Positions 53,916 through 62,650 of a DNA stretch of 64,000 bases are shown here, in pieces. A program made the translations under genes and the position numbers. The notes below the pieces were generated by a model, which was given only the letters and a program-made list of their open reading frames with translations, searched no databases and was not told where the DNA came from. This DNA is from Pedobacter cryoconitis. GTDB lineage: Bacteria > Bacteroidota > Bacteroidia > Sphingobacteriales > Sphingobacteriaceae. The number at the start of each line of letters is the position of its first letter. Positions within the stretch are counted from its first letter, which is position 1. The stretch lies in contig NZ_JACHCC010000008.1 in assembly GCF_014207135.1 (NCBI RefSeq), forward strand, positions 124,001 through 188,000, read 5' to 3'.

Positions 53916-54817
53916 ATTGGAGAAAAGTACATTTCTATCTACATACATTTTGTCGTTATTTCTTAGCAACAATGATTCTTTCCTACGCTTTTGCAAAGAT
54001 ATTAGGGACACAATTCACCACACAGCCCGGCACCTATGATAAACCAGTTGGTTCACTAAGCGGATTTGAATTAACCTGGTATTATTACAGCTACTCATTT
54101 TGGTATGGTTTATTTATTGCCGGATCGCAAATAGTGAGTTCTCTGCTTTTATTTTTCAGAAAGACAACAAGACTTGGAATTGTTCTCTTTCTTTCTTTTA
54201 TGGTTAATATCTTATTGGTTGACTTTGCGTATGACATCGAAGGGGCGAAAGGTTTTGCTACGCTAATGACAATTATGGCTCTGTTCATTTTCTTTTCAGA
54301 ATTCCCGCTTTTTATAAAATATTTTTTGACAGAACCACCATTATTTCAAGATAATGAGCGACCAGACTGGTTTAATAAATTCAGTAAAATAAAATGGATT
54401 TATATTCCGCTTGTGTTTGTAGGATTTTTTCTACTCGTCAGTACTTTGAAAAACAGGTACATGGGGCAAAACCAATTTTATGGCAGCTGGCAAAACATGG
54501 ACGGTTCTTCACAATTCAACAGACTGCATTTTGAAGCAGTTAATACTTTTAGAATTAATGAACGATATGAAAATGCTAAAATTGCCAATGGTAAATATAC
54601 TTTTACAAAGGACACCATCGTATTAAAAGCCTTTACGAAAGAATATCAAACGATATTGAACAATGATAAAACAAATGCGATTCTAAATCCAGACACAACC
54701 AAAAGTATAATTCTGATCAAGGGTAAATATCAAATAGACGGAACCAACCTGTCAATTCAAACTGACTCCGGCAAGATTGTGTTTAAAAAAATTGTAAGGC
54801 AAAAGAGTGCAAATTGA
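53912..54817 (+). CDS. DoxX-like membrane protein with a soluble C-terminal domain
   Basis: 301 residues. The first ~185 residues hold five TM helices with an initial YFLATMILSYAFAKILGTQF motif that resembles DoxX/DoxD-like proteins. The C-terminal ~110 residues form a beta-rich lipocalin-like domain (YGSWQNMDGSSQFNRLHFEAVNTFRINERYE onward) with no TM. Function unknown. Translationally coupled to the restored DUF3667 frame, so the two proteins likely work together. Confidence 0.6.
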   Translation: MNWRKVHFYLHTFCRYFLATMILSYAFAKILGTQFTTQPGTYDKPVGSLSGFELTWYYYSYSFWYGLFIAGSQIVSSLLLFFRKTTRLGIVLFLSFMVNILLVDFAYDIEGAKGFATLMTIMALFIFFSEFPLFIKYFLTEPPLFQDNERPDWFNKFSKIKWIYIPLVFVGFFLLVSTLKNRYMGQNQFYGSWQNMDGSSQFNRLHFEAVNTFRINERYENAKIANGKYTFTKDTIVLKAFTKEYQTILNNDKTNAILNPDTTKSIILIKGKYQIDGTNLSIQTDSGKIVFKKIVRQKSAN

Positions 54818-54861
54818 ACCGTGTCATTTTGGATAGCACATAAATGGTTGAACTTTTTGAT

Positions 54862-55233
54862 TTATATTTCATTACCATGAACGGTATGATGCGCAAGTAT
54901 ATTAACTAATTTACCAAAGGGGTCACGCACATAAAAACGACGCACTCCCCAGGGCTCGTCTGTTAGTCCATATTCAATTTTAAAATTATTTTCTTTCATC
55001 AACCTGAAGGCAGTATCTACATCATCAACTTCAATTGACAAATCTGGAACCGGAGTGCCTGAACCGCCCTCACTGGCAAAGCTAATTTGTACAGTCATTT
55101 CTTCATCTGAACCATATGTAGTTATCCACCCCTGATCCATCAACACGTCCATCTCTAATATATCCAAATAAAATAGTTTTGCTTTGGCAATTTCTGAGGA
55201 GGCGATATTAGCAATTACACGTTTAACTTTCAT
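54862..55233 (-). CDS. VOC/glyoxalase-superfamily protein
   Basis: 123 residues with the two-beta-alpha-beta-beta-beta layout: VKRVIANIASSEIAKAKLFYLDILEMDVLMDQGWITTYG and a second unit with LSIEVDDVDTAFRLMKENNFKIEYGLTDEPWGVRRFYVRDPFGKLVNILAH. Members include glyoxalases, extradiol dioxygenases and antibiotic-binding proteins. No first-half His ligand is visible, so metal binding is uncertain. Stands alone. Confidence 0.8.
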   Translation of the reverse strand: MKVKRVIANIASSEIAKAKLFYLDILEMDVLMDQGWITTYGSDEEMTVQISFASEGGSGTPVPDLSIEVDDVDTAFRLMKENNFKIEYGLTDEPWGVRRFYVRDPFGKLVNILAHHTVHGNEI

Positions 55234-55380
55234 TATTCATAAATTTAAATAAAAATTATTACAACGTTGCGGGCCTCTACTATAATTGCAATAATAGAAG
55301 TAATATCGTTAGATTTGCCGCCCAAATAAACAAACGGTGCTGAAGGCACGGAATACTTTAAGCAATTACGAAAAACATAA

Positions 55381-55671
55381 ATGGAAAAGAACGATTTTGC
55401 ATCCATCTGGCTAGAAGAAAGCGGAAATCCTGCCATAGAAGAATTAACACAACTGAATCTGGACGTTGCCAGTAAAACCTCAAAAATGTTGACTGATAAA
55501 GGTCTTTCAGAAAATGACCTTGCTGTCTCCCTGGATATTAATCCTGACGAAATAAAAAGATGGCTGATGGGCAGGCACTCTTTCAGTATAAAGATAATAA
55601 AGGAAATCTCTGATACGATGGCAAATTATCCTGCAAAGCCAGAATTAATCCCAACTAATTATCAAAAATAA
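55381..55671 (+). CDS. Small XRE-type helix-turn-helix protein
   Basis: 96 residues. Residues about 36-85 form an XRE-like HTH (TSKMLTDKGLSENDLAVSLDINPDEIKRWLMGRHSFSIKIIKEISDTM). The N-terminus is short and acidic. Such proteins are often antitoxins or phage-type regulators, but no toxin gene adjoins. The last 17 bp overlap the convergent LysR gene. Confidence 0.7.
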   Translation: MEKNDFASIWLEESGNPAIEELTQLNLDVASKTSKMLTDKGLSENDLAVSLDINPDEIKRWLMGRHSFSIKIIKEISDTMANYPAKPELIPTNYQK

Positions 55672-56521
55672 GATCCAAAATATTAGCAAGAACCGGATTA
55701 TGATCATCTGCACGCCAATTGATGAACAGATCCGTCTTAAAGGGTAAAGGAATGAACCGAAGACCGGGGCTTTGATGATGCAGGTAAGAGTCTGGTAAAA
55801 TAGCTATTCCTAAACCTTTCCTGACGAGCGCAATAATTGTGGATCCAAATTCTGAGTGAAGAAATACATCGGGAACAAAATCATAGGACTTGAAAAGTCC
55901 ATTGATTATCTCGCCGTAACTACTCCCCTCGTCCCTTGTGGGCAGAATGAATTTTTGCTGTTTAAGGGTTTCCGCAGATAAGTCACCGAATTCCTTAAAG
56001 GAATGATCCTGCGGAACCACTAAAGCTAAATGGTCAGAATATAACTTTCTCGATTTTATACCCAGCCCGCTATTAATATCCCTGGTAATCGCCAGATCAA
56101 TCTTATAGGTTTTTAGAAACTCCAGCTGGCTCTCATACAAAACCTGTACAAGTTTAATCTGAAGCTGTGGAAATGCTTCAGCAATCTTCGCCAGAATATC
56201 CGGCATAATAGAAGCCGATATAGAATCGGGATAGGCGATGGTAAAGGTCCCTCGTTCACCCAAATGTATTTGTTTTGCAAACTGATGGATATAGTCAAGC
56301 TCACTCAGCTCTACCTCCCATTTCTCTTTTAAGAATTTACCAGCCGGGGTAAGTTTTACATTTCTCTTATTGCGTTCAAAAAGTTGTAGGCCAAGCTCGT
56401 TTTCAAGAGACTGGATCTGACGGGTAAGGGCAGATTGTGTGATATTTACCTTTTCTGCTGTCTTCCAATAATGCAGCTGCTCGGACAGAGCCAAAAAATA
56501 TTTGATTCGCTGAAGATCCAT
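55655..56521 (-). CDS. LysR-family transcriptional regulator
   Basis: 288 residues. N-terminal HTH (MDLQRIKYFLALSEQLHYWKTAEKVNITQSALTRQIQSLE), linker helix, and the effector domain (GERGTFTIAYPDSISASIMPDILAKIAEAFP...). Divergent from the GNAT-EamA pair across 72 bp. A 9-bp inverted repeat covers its own start codon, so it probably regulates itself and the transporter pair. Confidence 0.9.
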   Translation of the reverse strand: MDLQRIKYFLALSEQLHYWKTAEKVNITQSALTRQIQSLENELGLQLFERNKRNVKLTPAGKFLKEKWEVELSELDYIHQFAKQIHLGERGTFTIAYPDSISASIMPDILAKIAEAFPQLQIKLVQVLYESQLEFLKTYKIDLAITRDINSGLGIKSRKLYSDHLALVVPQDHSFKEFGDLSAETLKQQKFILPTRDEGSSYGEIINGLFKSYDFVPDVFLHSEFGSTIIALVRKGLGIAILPDSYLHHQSPGLRFIPLPFKTDLFINWRADDHNPVLANILDLIFDN

Positions 56522-56542
56522 TAATGCAATTTATGCATTAAT
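56520..56542. promoter_or_regulatory. LysR-type operator between lysR and the GNAT-EamA pair
   Basis: ATTAATGCA (56520-56528) and TGCATTAAT (56534-56542) are exact inverses with a 5-bp spacer. The arms contain a T-N11-A core and the left arm overlaps the lysR start codon. Confidence 0.65.
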
Positions 56543-56593
56543 AAATGAAGAAATAGCATTTTATTACATTTAAAGACTGGTTACATTCGTACC

Positions 56594-57142
56594 ATGGAAA
56601 GTATCATTATTCAAAGGGCAACACCCGAAGAAATAAAGAAATTACAGGAGATCGGAAGAACAACATTCCAGGAAACCTTTGCGCAGGTGAATAGTCAGGA
56701 AGACATGCAAGCATATCTTGAACAAAGTTTTTCAATAAATAAACTGACAGGTGAACTGATGAATAAAGATTCCCGGATATATTTTGCCATACTTGATGAG
56801 AGAGTGATCGGGTATCTAAAAATCAACCTTGGACAGGCTCAAACCGAGAAACTGGATAATGATGCACTTGAAATTGAGCGGATCTATGTGCTAAAGGAAT
56901 TTCATGGCTTAAAAGTTGGTCAGCTGCTCTATCAGAAAGCTATTGAACTTGCTTATGAAATGCAAGCACCTTATGTCTGGCTTGGCGTGTGGGAGGAAAA
57001 TCACAGAGCCCTAAGATTCTATGAGAAAAATGGCTTCATCACTTTTGATAAGCACATGTTCCTGTTGGGAAGTGATGAACAAACGGACCTGATGATGAAA
57101 AAGACATTGCCTGTTGCTAATAGTGAATCAAAAACAGCCTGA
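56594..57142 (+). CDS. GNAT-family N-acetyltransferase
   Basis: 182 residues. Acetyl-CoA binding shown by IERIYVLKEFHGLKVGQLLYQKAIELAY (the R/Q-x-x-G-x-G/A-like motif A as LKVGQ) and WLGVWEENHRALRFYEKNGFITFDKHMF (motif B). Substrate unknown. Last base of its stop overlaps the EamA transporter ATG, so the two are an operon regulated by the divergent LysR. Confidence 0.85.
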   Translation: MESIIIQRATPEEIKKLQEIGRTTFQETFAQVNSQEDMQAYLEQSFSINKLTGELMNKDSRIYFAILDERVIGYLKINLGQAQTEKLDNDALEIERIYVLKEFHGLKVGQLLYQKAIELAYEMQAPYVWLGVWEENHRALRFYEKNGFITFDKHMFLLGSDEQTDLMMKKTLPVANSESKTA

Positions 57143-58056
57143 TGGAAAAAAGAAATATTTTTCTCGGCTTATTAGTATTGGGTACGGCTTTCTGGGGGAT
57201 TTCCTTTTCGGTTACTAAACTCGCTATCGGAGAAAACCAGTCTGCCCTCTTTTTGTTCTACCGGTTTTTGCTGGCAACAATTGTGTTATCTGTCGTTTTC
57301 TGGAAATACGTAAAAAGCCTGGATCTCAACTCAATTAAGACTGGTGCCAGACTGGCCCTTCCCCTTGCACTTGGTATATATTTACAGACCTTGGGTATCA
57401 CGCATACCTCTGCATCACAATGTTCATTTGTGGCCGGAATAACTGTAGTCATCATTCCCGTTCTTAAGCTAATCATTTACCGGAAACCTGCCCCCTTAAA
57501 AATATGGATAGCCGCATTTACTGCATTGGCTGGCCTGTTCGTAATATCTATTAAGGAGAATTTCAGCATCGGTACTGGTGACCTGTATACCATTACCGGA
57601 GCCTTTTGCTTTGCAGTATATTTAATCCAGATTGAAAAGGAATCAAAAAACAGAGACATTATCTCTACGATCGTACCCATGTTTGCAACGTGCTCAATAT
57701 TAGCATTTTTATTGACCCTCAGTCAGGAAAATATCATCTGGATACCTCAGCAAAATCCTTTCTGGACTGGCATCATTTTTTGCGCGCTGTTCTCAACAGC
57801 CTTCATGTATACTATATCCAATATTTCTCAAAAATACATTAGTGCAGAGAGAGTGTCCATTATATATCTTTTCGAACCAGTTTTCGGAGCAATAGCAGCG
57901 CATTTCATCCTCGGAGAAGCTATTTCATCCCGGCTGTTAGTTGGTGGTGCGCTGATTTTCACGGCCACCCTTGTATCAGAACTTAAGCTAAAATGGCAAA
58001 TACCAAATGTCATTTCGTTGTTAAGGATATCAAAGAAAAAAGAGCATTGCCGCTGA
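57142..58056 (+). CDS. EamA-family (DMT) transporter
   Basis: 304 residues with ten TM helices in two EamA repeats. The N-half begins GLLVLGTAFWGISFSVTKLAI and the C-half ends EPVFGAIAAHFILGEAIS (the EamA motif EP...a.....E). The inner-membrane exporter carries metabolites or drugs. With the GNAT gene it could modify and export the same compound, an inference from the operon. Confidence 0.9.
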   Translation: MEKRNIFLGLLVLGTAFWGISFSVTKLAIGENQSALFLFYRFLLATIVLSVVFWKYVKSLDLNSIKTGARLALPLALGIYLQTLGITHTSASQCSFVAGITVVIIPVLKLIIYRKPAPLKIWIAAFTALAGLFVISIKENFSIGTGDLYTITGAFCFAVYLIQIEKESKNRDIISTIVPMFATCSILAFLLTLSQENIIWIPQQNPFWTGIIFCALFSTAFMYTISNISQKYISAERVSIIYLFEPVFGAIAAHFILGEAISSRLLVGGALIFTATLVSELKLKWQIPNVISLLRISKKKEHCR

Positions 58057-58188
58057 TTTACTGAACAGAAGTTTAATAGTAGTACAGAGTATCAAACGTT
58101 AAATATCAGGCTATGTCCAAATCCCAATGGGCTCACAAGAATATAAATATAACCTATATCTTTATCCGTTTATATAATAATTAGATAA

Positions 58189-58806
58189 ATGGACATCCAG
58201 GAGGTCGTTACACCGTCAAAAGAAAATACTGATATTTGGATATTAAAATACTGTCCTCTCGGTGATGCAGCGCCTGTATTTGTATTATGGTACACAGATA
58301 CTGATAAGGAAAGTACAGATAAATTATTTACATTCAAAACTGGTGAGATTTTTGGAACCAATTCTCTAAATGATCTAAAAAATATTATAGCACAAAATTT
58401 TAATGCGGTCAATGAATTTGAAAATCTTAACAATTGGCTAAATGATTTCGGCAGCCAGGATTCCGATGAGATAACTACCTATGACATTAATAAAATTTAT
58501 AATGCTATTAATGTTCAAAACTTTGACATTGAGATCCTTGAAGGATTGACGAATTTCATTAATTTATTTGGCGACTATGTCTATCAGAGTGACTGCAATA
58601 AACATCTTATGCCTCTTGTAGATAATAAGTATATAAGAAAAGCCTGGGATTATTATTATGACTATATTTTTTGGCCGCAATTTAATGATAAAGACCGATT
58701 TGAAGTTTGGGAAAGACCTCCTTTCAAAGTTAATGCTGTGGAACTGGTCCAGGGACTTCAAAAATTAATCAAATGCTTTGAAAACAATATGACCATTATA
58801 AACTAA
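58189..58806 (+). CDS. Acidic protein of unknown function, first gene of a two-gene unit
   Basis: 205 residues, soluble, acidic and aromatic-rich with no cysteines of note. No known domain. Regions such as KAWDYYYDYIFWPQFNDKDRFEVWERPPF and WLNDFGSQDSDEITTYDINKIYN resemble the composition of polymorphic-toxin immunity proteins, but this is only a resemblance. The stop TAA shares its last base with the next gene's ATG. Confidence 0.5.
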   Translation: MDIQEVVTPSKENTDIWILKYCPLGDAAPVFVLWYTDTDKESTDKLFTFKTGEIFGTNSLNDLKNIIAQNFNAVNEFENLNNWLNDFGSQDSDEITTYDINKIYNAINVQNFDIEILEGLTNFINLFGDYVYQSDCNKHLMPLVDNKYIRKAWDYYYDYIFWPQFNDKDRFEVWERPPFKVNAVELVQGLQKLIKCFENNMTIIN

Positions 58807-59249
58807 TGGCACAACCTCTATTAATATTTTTAAAAGCCTTAATCCCTACCTTAATGGGATTAATACTATCACTCAGCTTCTTCCAGCTTATTGATTCTTT
58901 TTATTCGGATGTTCAGTATGCTGATCAAGGGCATCTGGATGATACATTTATATATATACTATTAGTTCCAGTTATCATTGCTGCTTTACTTTTCCAAGCT
59001 TTTGTTATCCTCCCCTTTTGGAAGAGAATCAGCAATGATGGAGAGTTATTCGGGCTGAGATTAATTCCAATAGTCTCTTTGCTTTGTATTCTGTCTGCAT
59101 TATTCTTTGCCCTGGTAATCTGGACTCCTAAATTTGGTATAATTAATTTCATCGAATCTTTTCTTATTACTTTTACTTTTTTCATCGTTTATTGGGCAGG
59201 CAATTTATTGTCATTAAGATTACTTGACAACATCAACGGAAGTGTTTGA
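58806..59249 (+). CDS. Four-TM membrane protein of unknown function
   Basis: 147 residues. Hydrophobic segments at about 8-28, 48-70, 85-105 and 115-135, with a polar acidic loop (DSFYSDVQYADQGHLDDTF) between the first two. No family recognised. Starts one base within the preceding stop codon, so it is coupled to the acidic protein. It ends 6 bp before a convergent gene. Confidence 0.55.
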   Translation: MAQPLLIFLKALIPTLMGLILSLSFFQLIDSFYSDVQYADQGHLDDTFIYILLVPVIIAALLFQAFVILPFWKRISNDGELFGLRLIPIVSLLCILSALFFALVIWTPKFGIINFIESFLITFTFFIVYWAGNLLSLRLLDNINGSV

Positions 59250-59255
59250 CCTTCT

Positions 59256-59774
59256 TTAGGACGGCTCTATATCTTGTATCTGTATTATCTCCGCTTCACC
59301 AATAACATGCGCTCCTTCATGTATCCACCATTTGCGTCCACTATAAAGATATTTTTCGATGCTTTGATTCAGAAGGAATCTGACGATAACCAACTTCGTT
59401 TCGCCTGGCTCTATTGTCGATTGATCTTCAAAAACAATATCACCAATAAAAGATTGAAGAAGATTCCCATCTTCTTTGTGTTCAAATACATGATCTGGTC
59501 TATATCCACTAATAAATCCCGTTTTCCTTCCACCTTCTTCTGCAGTTTTAAGTTTGATCTCTGCTTTTATACGTACAAGATTTGATATCCCGTTTTCGTA
59601 TTCTAAATCCCGAATGCTTGTTAAAGTATATTTATCATAAGCCATTACATCGAATACTTTAGATTGTCCACTGTCAAGCCAGCGCTTATAAATAAGATGA
59701 CCATTCACATATAAATACATCTCGTTATTTTCTATCTTTTTAAAAACGGCCACGGTATTTATATTTAAAGACAT
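59256..59774 (-). CDS. Stand-alone EF-Tu domain III-like protein
   Basis: 172 residues. The N-terminal ~65 residues are beta-rich (MYLYVNGHLIYKRWL, SKVFDVMAYDKYTL) with no known motif. Residues about 68-170 match EF-Tu C-terminal domain III: IKAEIKLKTAEEGGRKTGFISGYRPDHVFE, then EPGETKLVIVRFLLNQS and WWIHEGAHVIGEAEI align with the EF-Tu segments 'EGGRHTPFFKGYRPQFYFR', 'PGDNIKMVVTLIHPI' and 'FAIREGGRTVGAGVV'. There is no GTPase domain. Such proteins may bind tRNA or partners of EF-Tu; function is unknown. Confidence 0.65.
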   Translation of the reverse strand: MSLNINTVAVFKKIENNEMYLYVNGHLIYKRWLDSGQSKVFDVMAYDKYTLTSIRDLEYENGISNLVRIKAEIKLKTAEEGGRKTGFISGYRPDHVFEHKEDGNLLQSFIGDIVFEDQSTIEPGETKLVIVRFLLNQSIEKYLYSGRKWWIHEGAHVIGEAEIIQIQDIEPS

Positions 59775-59835
59775 TTTATCTCATTATCAACAGGTACGTG
59801 ACAAAGGTATCCAGATTTATTTAAACTTAGTATTT

Positions 59836-60225
59836 TCAAGTTAAACCAGGATCAAGAACCCATTGCCTTCGCCAGGACGGTGCTTCAAAGGCATCAGCAA
59901 AATATTGTGTCTCATGTACTACCTTCCCATTGTGAAATTCCATAATGCTCACTGTGTATACGGATTGTCCTTGATAGATGATTGTGTATTCCGTGACCCA
60001 CAGATCGCCTTTTCCAACGATTCGCCTGACATCAAAGCCTGAAGGTTTACCAGGATGATGCCCACGCAGGGCCTGCAAATTGCTTCGTCCCAGGATTCGC
60101 TCTCCTGACTGGGGATAATCGCAGACGACATCGTCATCATAAATATCATGTTCTGCGTTTACATCACCGGCCGCTGATGCACGCCAATGCATATTCAAAG
60201 CCTCGCGTATTTGTTCTTCTTCCAT
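59836..60225 (-). CDS. SnoaL-like (NTF2 fold) protein
   Basis: 129 residues from ATG 60225; the longer frame would start at TTG. Pattern 'IREALNMHWRASAAGDVNAEHDIYDDDVVCDYPQSGERILGRSNL' then 'VTEYTIIYQGQSVYTVSIMEFHNGKVVHETQYFADAF' is the nuclear-transport-factor-2 cone of SnoaL proteins (polyketide cyclases, delta-isomerases and others). It abuts the aldo-keto reductase gene, so the two probably form an operon. Confidence 0.8.
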   Translation of the reverse strand: MEEEQIREALNMHWRASAAGDVNAEHDIYDDDVVCDYPQSGERILGRSNLQALRGHHPGKPSGFDVRRIVGKGDLWVTEYTIIYQGQSVYTVSIMEFHNGKVVHETQYFADAFEAPSWRRQWVLDPGLT

Positions 60226-60237
60226 GTGTTTATTCAA

Positions 60238-61143
60238 TTAATTGCCTTTTGCAATGAAACCAGGAATACCAGAATTCACCACCTGATTAAATCTCTGTCT
60301 GGTCTGAATACGATTGATTTCATCAAATGCATCTTCTGGCAAAGAAGAGATGTTAAAATTTTCTCTGGCACGGACAGCAGTTCTGGGTGTAGTAAGCAGA
60401 GCCGTTCCACGCTGGATCGCCCAAGCTAACAACACCTGAGCCGGTGTCTTTCCAACTCGTGAAGAAATCTCCAGAATGACTGGATCTTCAAGTGGCCCAG
60501 GCTTTATTCCGTGACCTAATGGTGCAAAAGCCAAAAATACAATCCCCTTCTCCCTGCAGAATTCCAGAAGCTCTGTTTCGGGCAGATATGGATGTGCCTC
60601 AACCTGAACAACAGCCGGTTTGATTCTCGCCGCTTCATAGACAGGCACCAGCTCGTTCAAGCTGACATCAGATAATCCGATTGCCCGGCATCTGCCACTA
60701 TCCACAAGATTCTCCATCGCCCTCCAGGTGTCAAGCAAGGTCACCTCACGATCATAAATGACATTGCCGTTCTGATCCCTTGGATCCTGCTCATCTCCTG
60801 GCAGAAATGCATATGGAGTATGAATGAGATAGAGATCCAGATAATTAAGCCTTAATCTGTTCAGACTCGCCTCAAATGCTGCTTCAACGCGTTCAGGCCG
60901 GTGATTTGAATTCCACAATTTTGTGGTCACAAAGATGTCTTCGCGTGCAATCCCACTAGCGGTAAGTCCTGTCTGCAATGCCTCTCCAACCTCGCTCTCG
61001 TTTCGATATCGTTCTGCACAATCAAAATGTCTAAAGCCAGCTTCCAGTGCATCTCTGGTAGCACTTATTGTCGCGGCCGCATCGGGGATCAGGGTGCCAA
61101 ACCCAAGTACAGGCATGTGAATAGTGCTATTCGTTGTCTTCAT
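60238..61143 (-). CDS. Aldo-keto reductase
   Basis: 301 residues. The catalytic tetrad is visible: Asp and Tyr in HFDCAERYRNESEVGEAL, Lys in VTTKLWN, His in LYLIHTPYAF. VQVEAHPYLPETELLEFCREKGI and the NADPH-binding end (TPRTAVRARENFNISS) complete the TIM barrel. It reduces aldehydes or ketones with NADPH in the cytoplasm; exact substrate unknown. The SnoaL gene follows 12 bp after its stop. Confidence 0.92.
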   Translation of the reverse strand: MKTTNSTIHMPVLGFGTLIPDAAATISATRDALEAGFRHFDCAERYRNESEVGEALQTGLTASGIAREDIFVTTKLWNSNHRPERVEAAFEASLNRLRLNYLDLYLIHTPYAFLPGDEQDPRDQNGNVIYDREVTLLDTWRAMENLVDSGRCRAIGLSDVSLNELVPVYEAARIKPAVVQVEAHPYLPETELLEFCREKGIVFLAFAPLGHGIKPGPLEDPVILEISSRVGKTPAQVLLAWAIQRGTALLTTPRTAVRARENFNISSLPEDAFDEINRIQTRQRFNQVVNSGIPGFIAKGN

Positions 61144-61292
61144 CTTTATAATACGTTAAAATTACACAACAAATTACGGCAGGAAATTTCAGGTGACTGC
61201 GTGACCTACATCACATTTTTTACACCAAAACTCTGCTAACTTTGCTCGGTATTTCGAATCAGGTATTTACATATCAAGCAAAAACACCATCA

Positions 61293-61787
61293 ATGTTAAC
61301 TGATCATATTAGCAAAGACCTAAAAGTCATTTTTTGCGGGATCAATCCCGGTTTAAAATCTGCGTCAGATGGGCACCATTTTTCAGGAAGAAGTAACCGT
61401 TTCTGGAAGGTTTTGTACCAATCTGGTTTTACACCCTATGAAATTGAACCTGTGAATGATGCAACCATTCTCGATTTCGGCTATGGCCTGACTACAGCTG
61501 TAGAGAGAGCAACGGCCCGCGCAGATGAGCTTTCAAAAGACGAATTTGACGATTCCATTGAAGTTTTTAAAACCAAAATGACTCATTTCAAACCCAGATA
61601 TATTGCGTTCCTGGGTAAAGCAGCCTATAGGGCTTTTTCTGAAAAAAAACAGATTTCATGGGGATATCAGGCCGAAGATTTTTGCGGAGCGATGGTTTGG
61701 ATACTGCCTAATCCAAGTGGCCTAAATCGTGGCTTTTCTATCAATGACCTGGTTAACTCTTACAGGGAATTGTATCAGGCTCTTTAA
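61293..61787 (+). CDS. mug: G/U mismatch-specific uracil-DNA glycosylase (Mug)
   Basis: 164 residues from ATG 61293 (MLTDHISKDLKVIFCGINPGLKSA). A longer frame from 61242 adds 17 residues. The motif GINPG...S.....HHFSGRSNRFWKVL and the C-terminal VWILPNPSGLN are diagnostic of Mug/TDG. It removes uracil opposite guanine and some etheno-cytosine adducts during base-excision repair. It stands alone with its own terminator. Confidence 0.9.
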   Translation: MLTDHISKDLKVIFCGINPGLKSASDGHHFSGRSNRFWKVLYQSGFTPYEIEPVNDATILDFGYGLTTAVERATARADELSKDEFDDSIEVFKTKMTHFKPRYIAFLGKAAYRAFSEKKQISWGYQAEDFCGAMVWILPNPSGLNRGFSINDLVNSYRELYQAL

Positions 61788-61827
61788 TAGAAAAATCCCC
61801 AAAATTCTGTAAGGATTTTTCTATTAA
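61784..61827. terminator. Terminator after mug
   Basis: TTAATAGAAAAATCC (61784-61798) and its exact inverse (61813-61827) flank a 14-nt loop between convergent genes. Confidence 0.8.
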
Positions 61828-61830
61828 GAA

Positions 61831-62442
61831 TTAATTAGTTTCTACAACGGTGTTGCCAAAAATATCCTTTTTAATGGTCTGGATAACTTTTCCATTTTCA
61901 TCCTCGACAACTGTATCCCCAAAGATATTCTTCTTATAAACCCTTTTCCTGCCCTTGTCGTCCTCCTCAATGTTGTTTCCAAAAATATCCTTCTTGTAAG
62001 TCACGACAACCTTTCCTCTTTCGTCTTCTACAACTGTATCCCCGAAGATATTCTTCTTATAGGTTCTTTTTCTTCCTTTATCGTCCTCCTCAACATCATT
62101 CCCAAAAACATCCTTCTTGTAGGTTGCGATAATCCTTCCGTTTTCATTTTCTATAACCGTATCTCCGAAAATATTCTTTTTATAGATTCTTTTTCTTCCT
62201 TTATCATCCTCTTCAACATCATTCCCAAAAACATCCTTCTTGTAGGTGACAACACTCCGTCCGCTTTCACCTTCCACAAGTGTATCTCCAAAGAAGTTCT
62301 TCTCATAGATTTTCTGATTTCTTCCACTACTGTCCCCCCTGATCATGTTTTCTCTAAATAGGTCCCTTTTGTTTACTGGTTGTTGACTATGCACAAAATA
62401 AGGTGCAAACATCAGTGAGGTAATCAGCAATAACCTATTCAT
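61831..62442 (-). CDS. Exported protein with 41-residue FG-type tandem repeats
   Basis: 203 residues from ATG 62442 (MNRLLLITSLMFAPYFVHSQ), a clean signal peptide. Almost the whole mature part is eight half-repeats alternating between a 21-residue form (YKKNIFGDTVVEDERGKVVVT type) and a 20-residue form (YKKDVFGNDVEEDDKGRKR type), i.e. a 41-aa, 123-bp period. Each has a YKK..FG(N/D)..E...GR core. Likely a beta-rich surface or adhesin-like repeat domain. It is convergent with mug and its own promoter region separates it from the TonB receptor. Confidence 0.75.
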   Translation of the reverse strand: MNRLLLITSLMFAPYFVHSQQPVNKRDLFRENMIRGDSSGRNQKIYEKNFFGDTLVEGESGRSVVTYKKDVFGNDVEEDDKGRKRIYKKNIFGDTVIENENGRIIATYKKDVFGNDVEEDDKGRKRTYKKNIFGDTVVEDERGKVVVTYKKDIFGNNIEEDDKGRKRVYKKNIFGDTVVEDENGKVIQTIKKDIFGNTVVETN

Positions 62443-62650
62443 TTTAGAATTTACCCTGATAGATGGATAATAAACTGTTTTGGGCAGCCCAAGCCGCCAG
62501 AGATCACAACGAATGTGATTCCCGTTTGAGATAATTTTCATGTACTTATGGTTTAATTATGTGTGTCCATCAATATAGAAAGTTTTTCTCAAAAAAGAAT
62601 CGACCATTTTGAGTCAGAATAGCAATAAAATGGGGGTTCCCGCAATAAAG

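Noticed and set aside
55381..55671. Toxin-antitoxin module with the XRE protein
   Set aside because: No adjacent small toxin gene; neighbours are a VOC protein and a convergent LysR.
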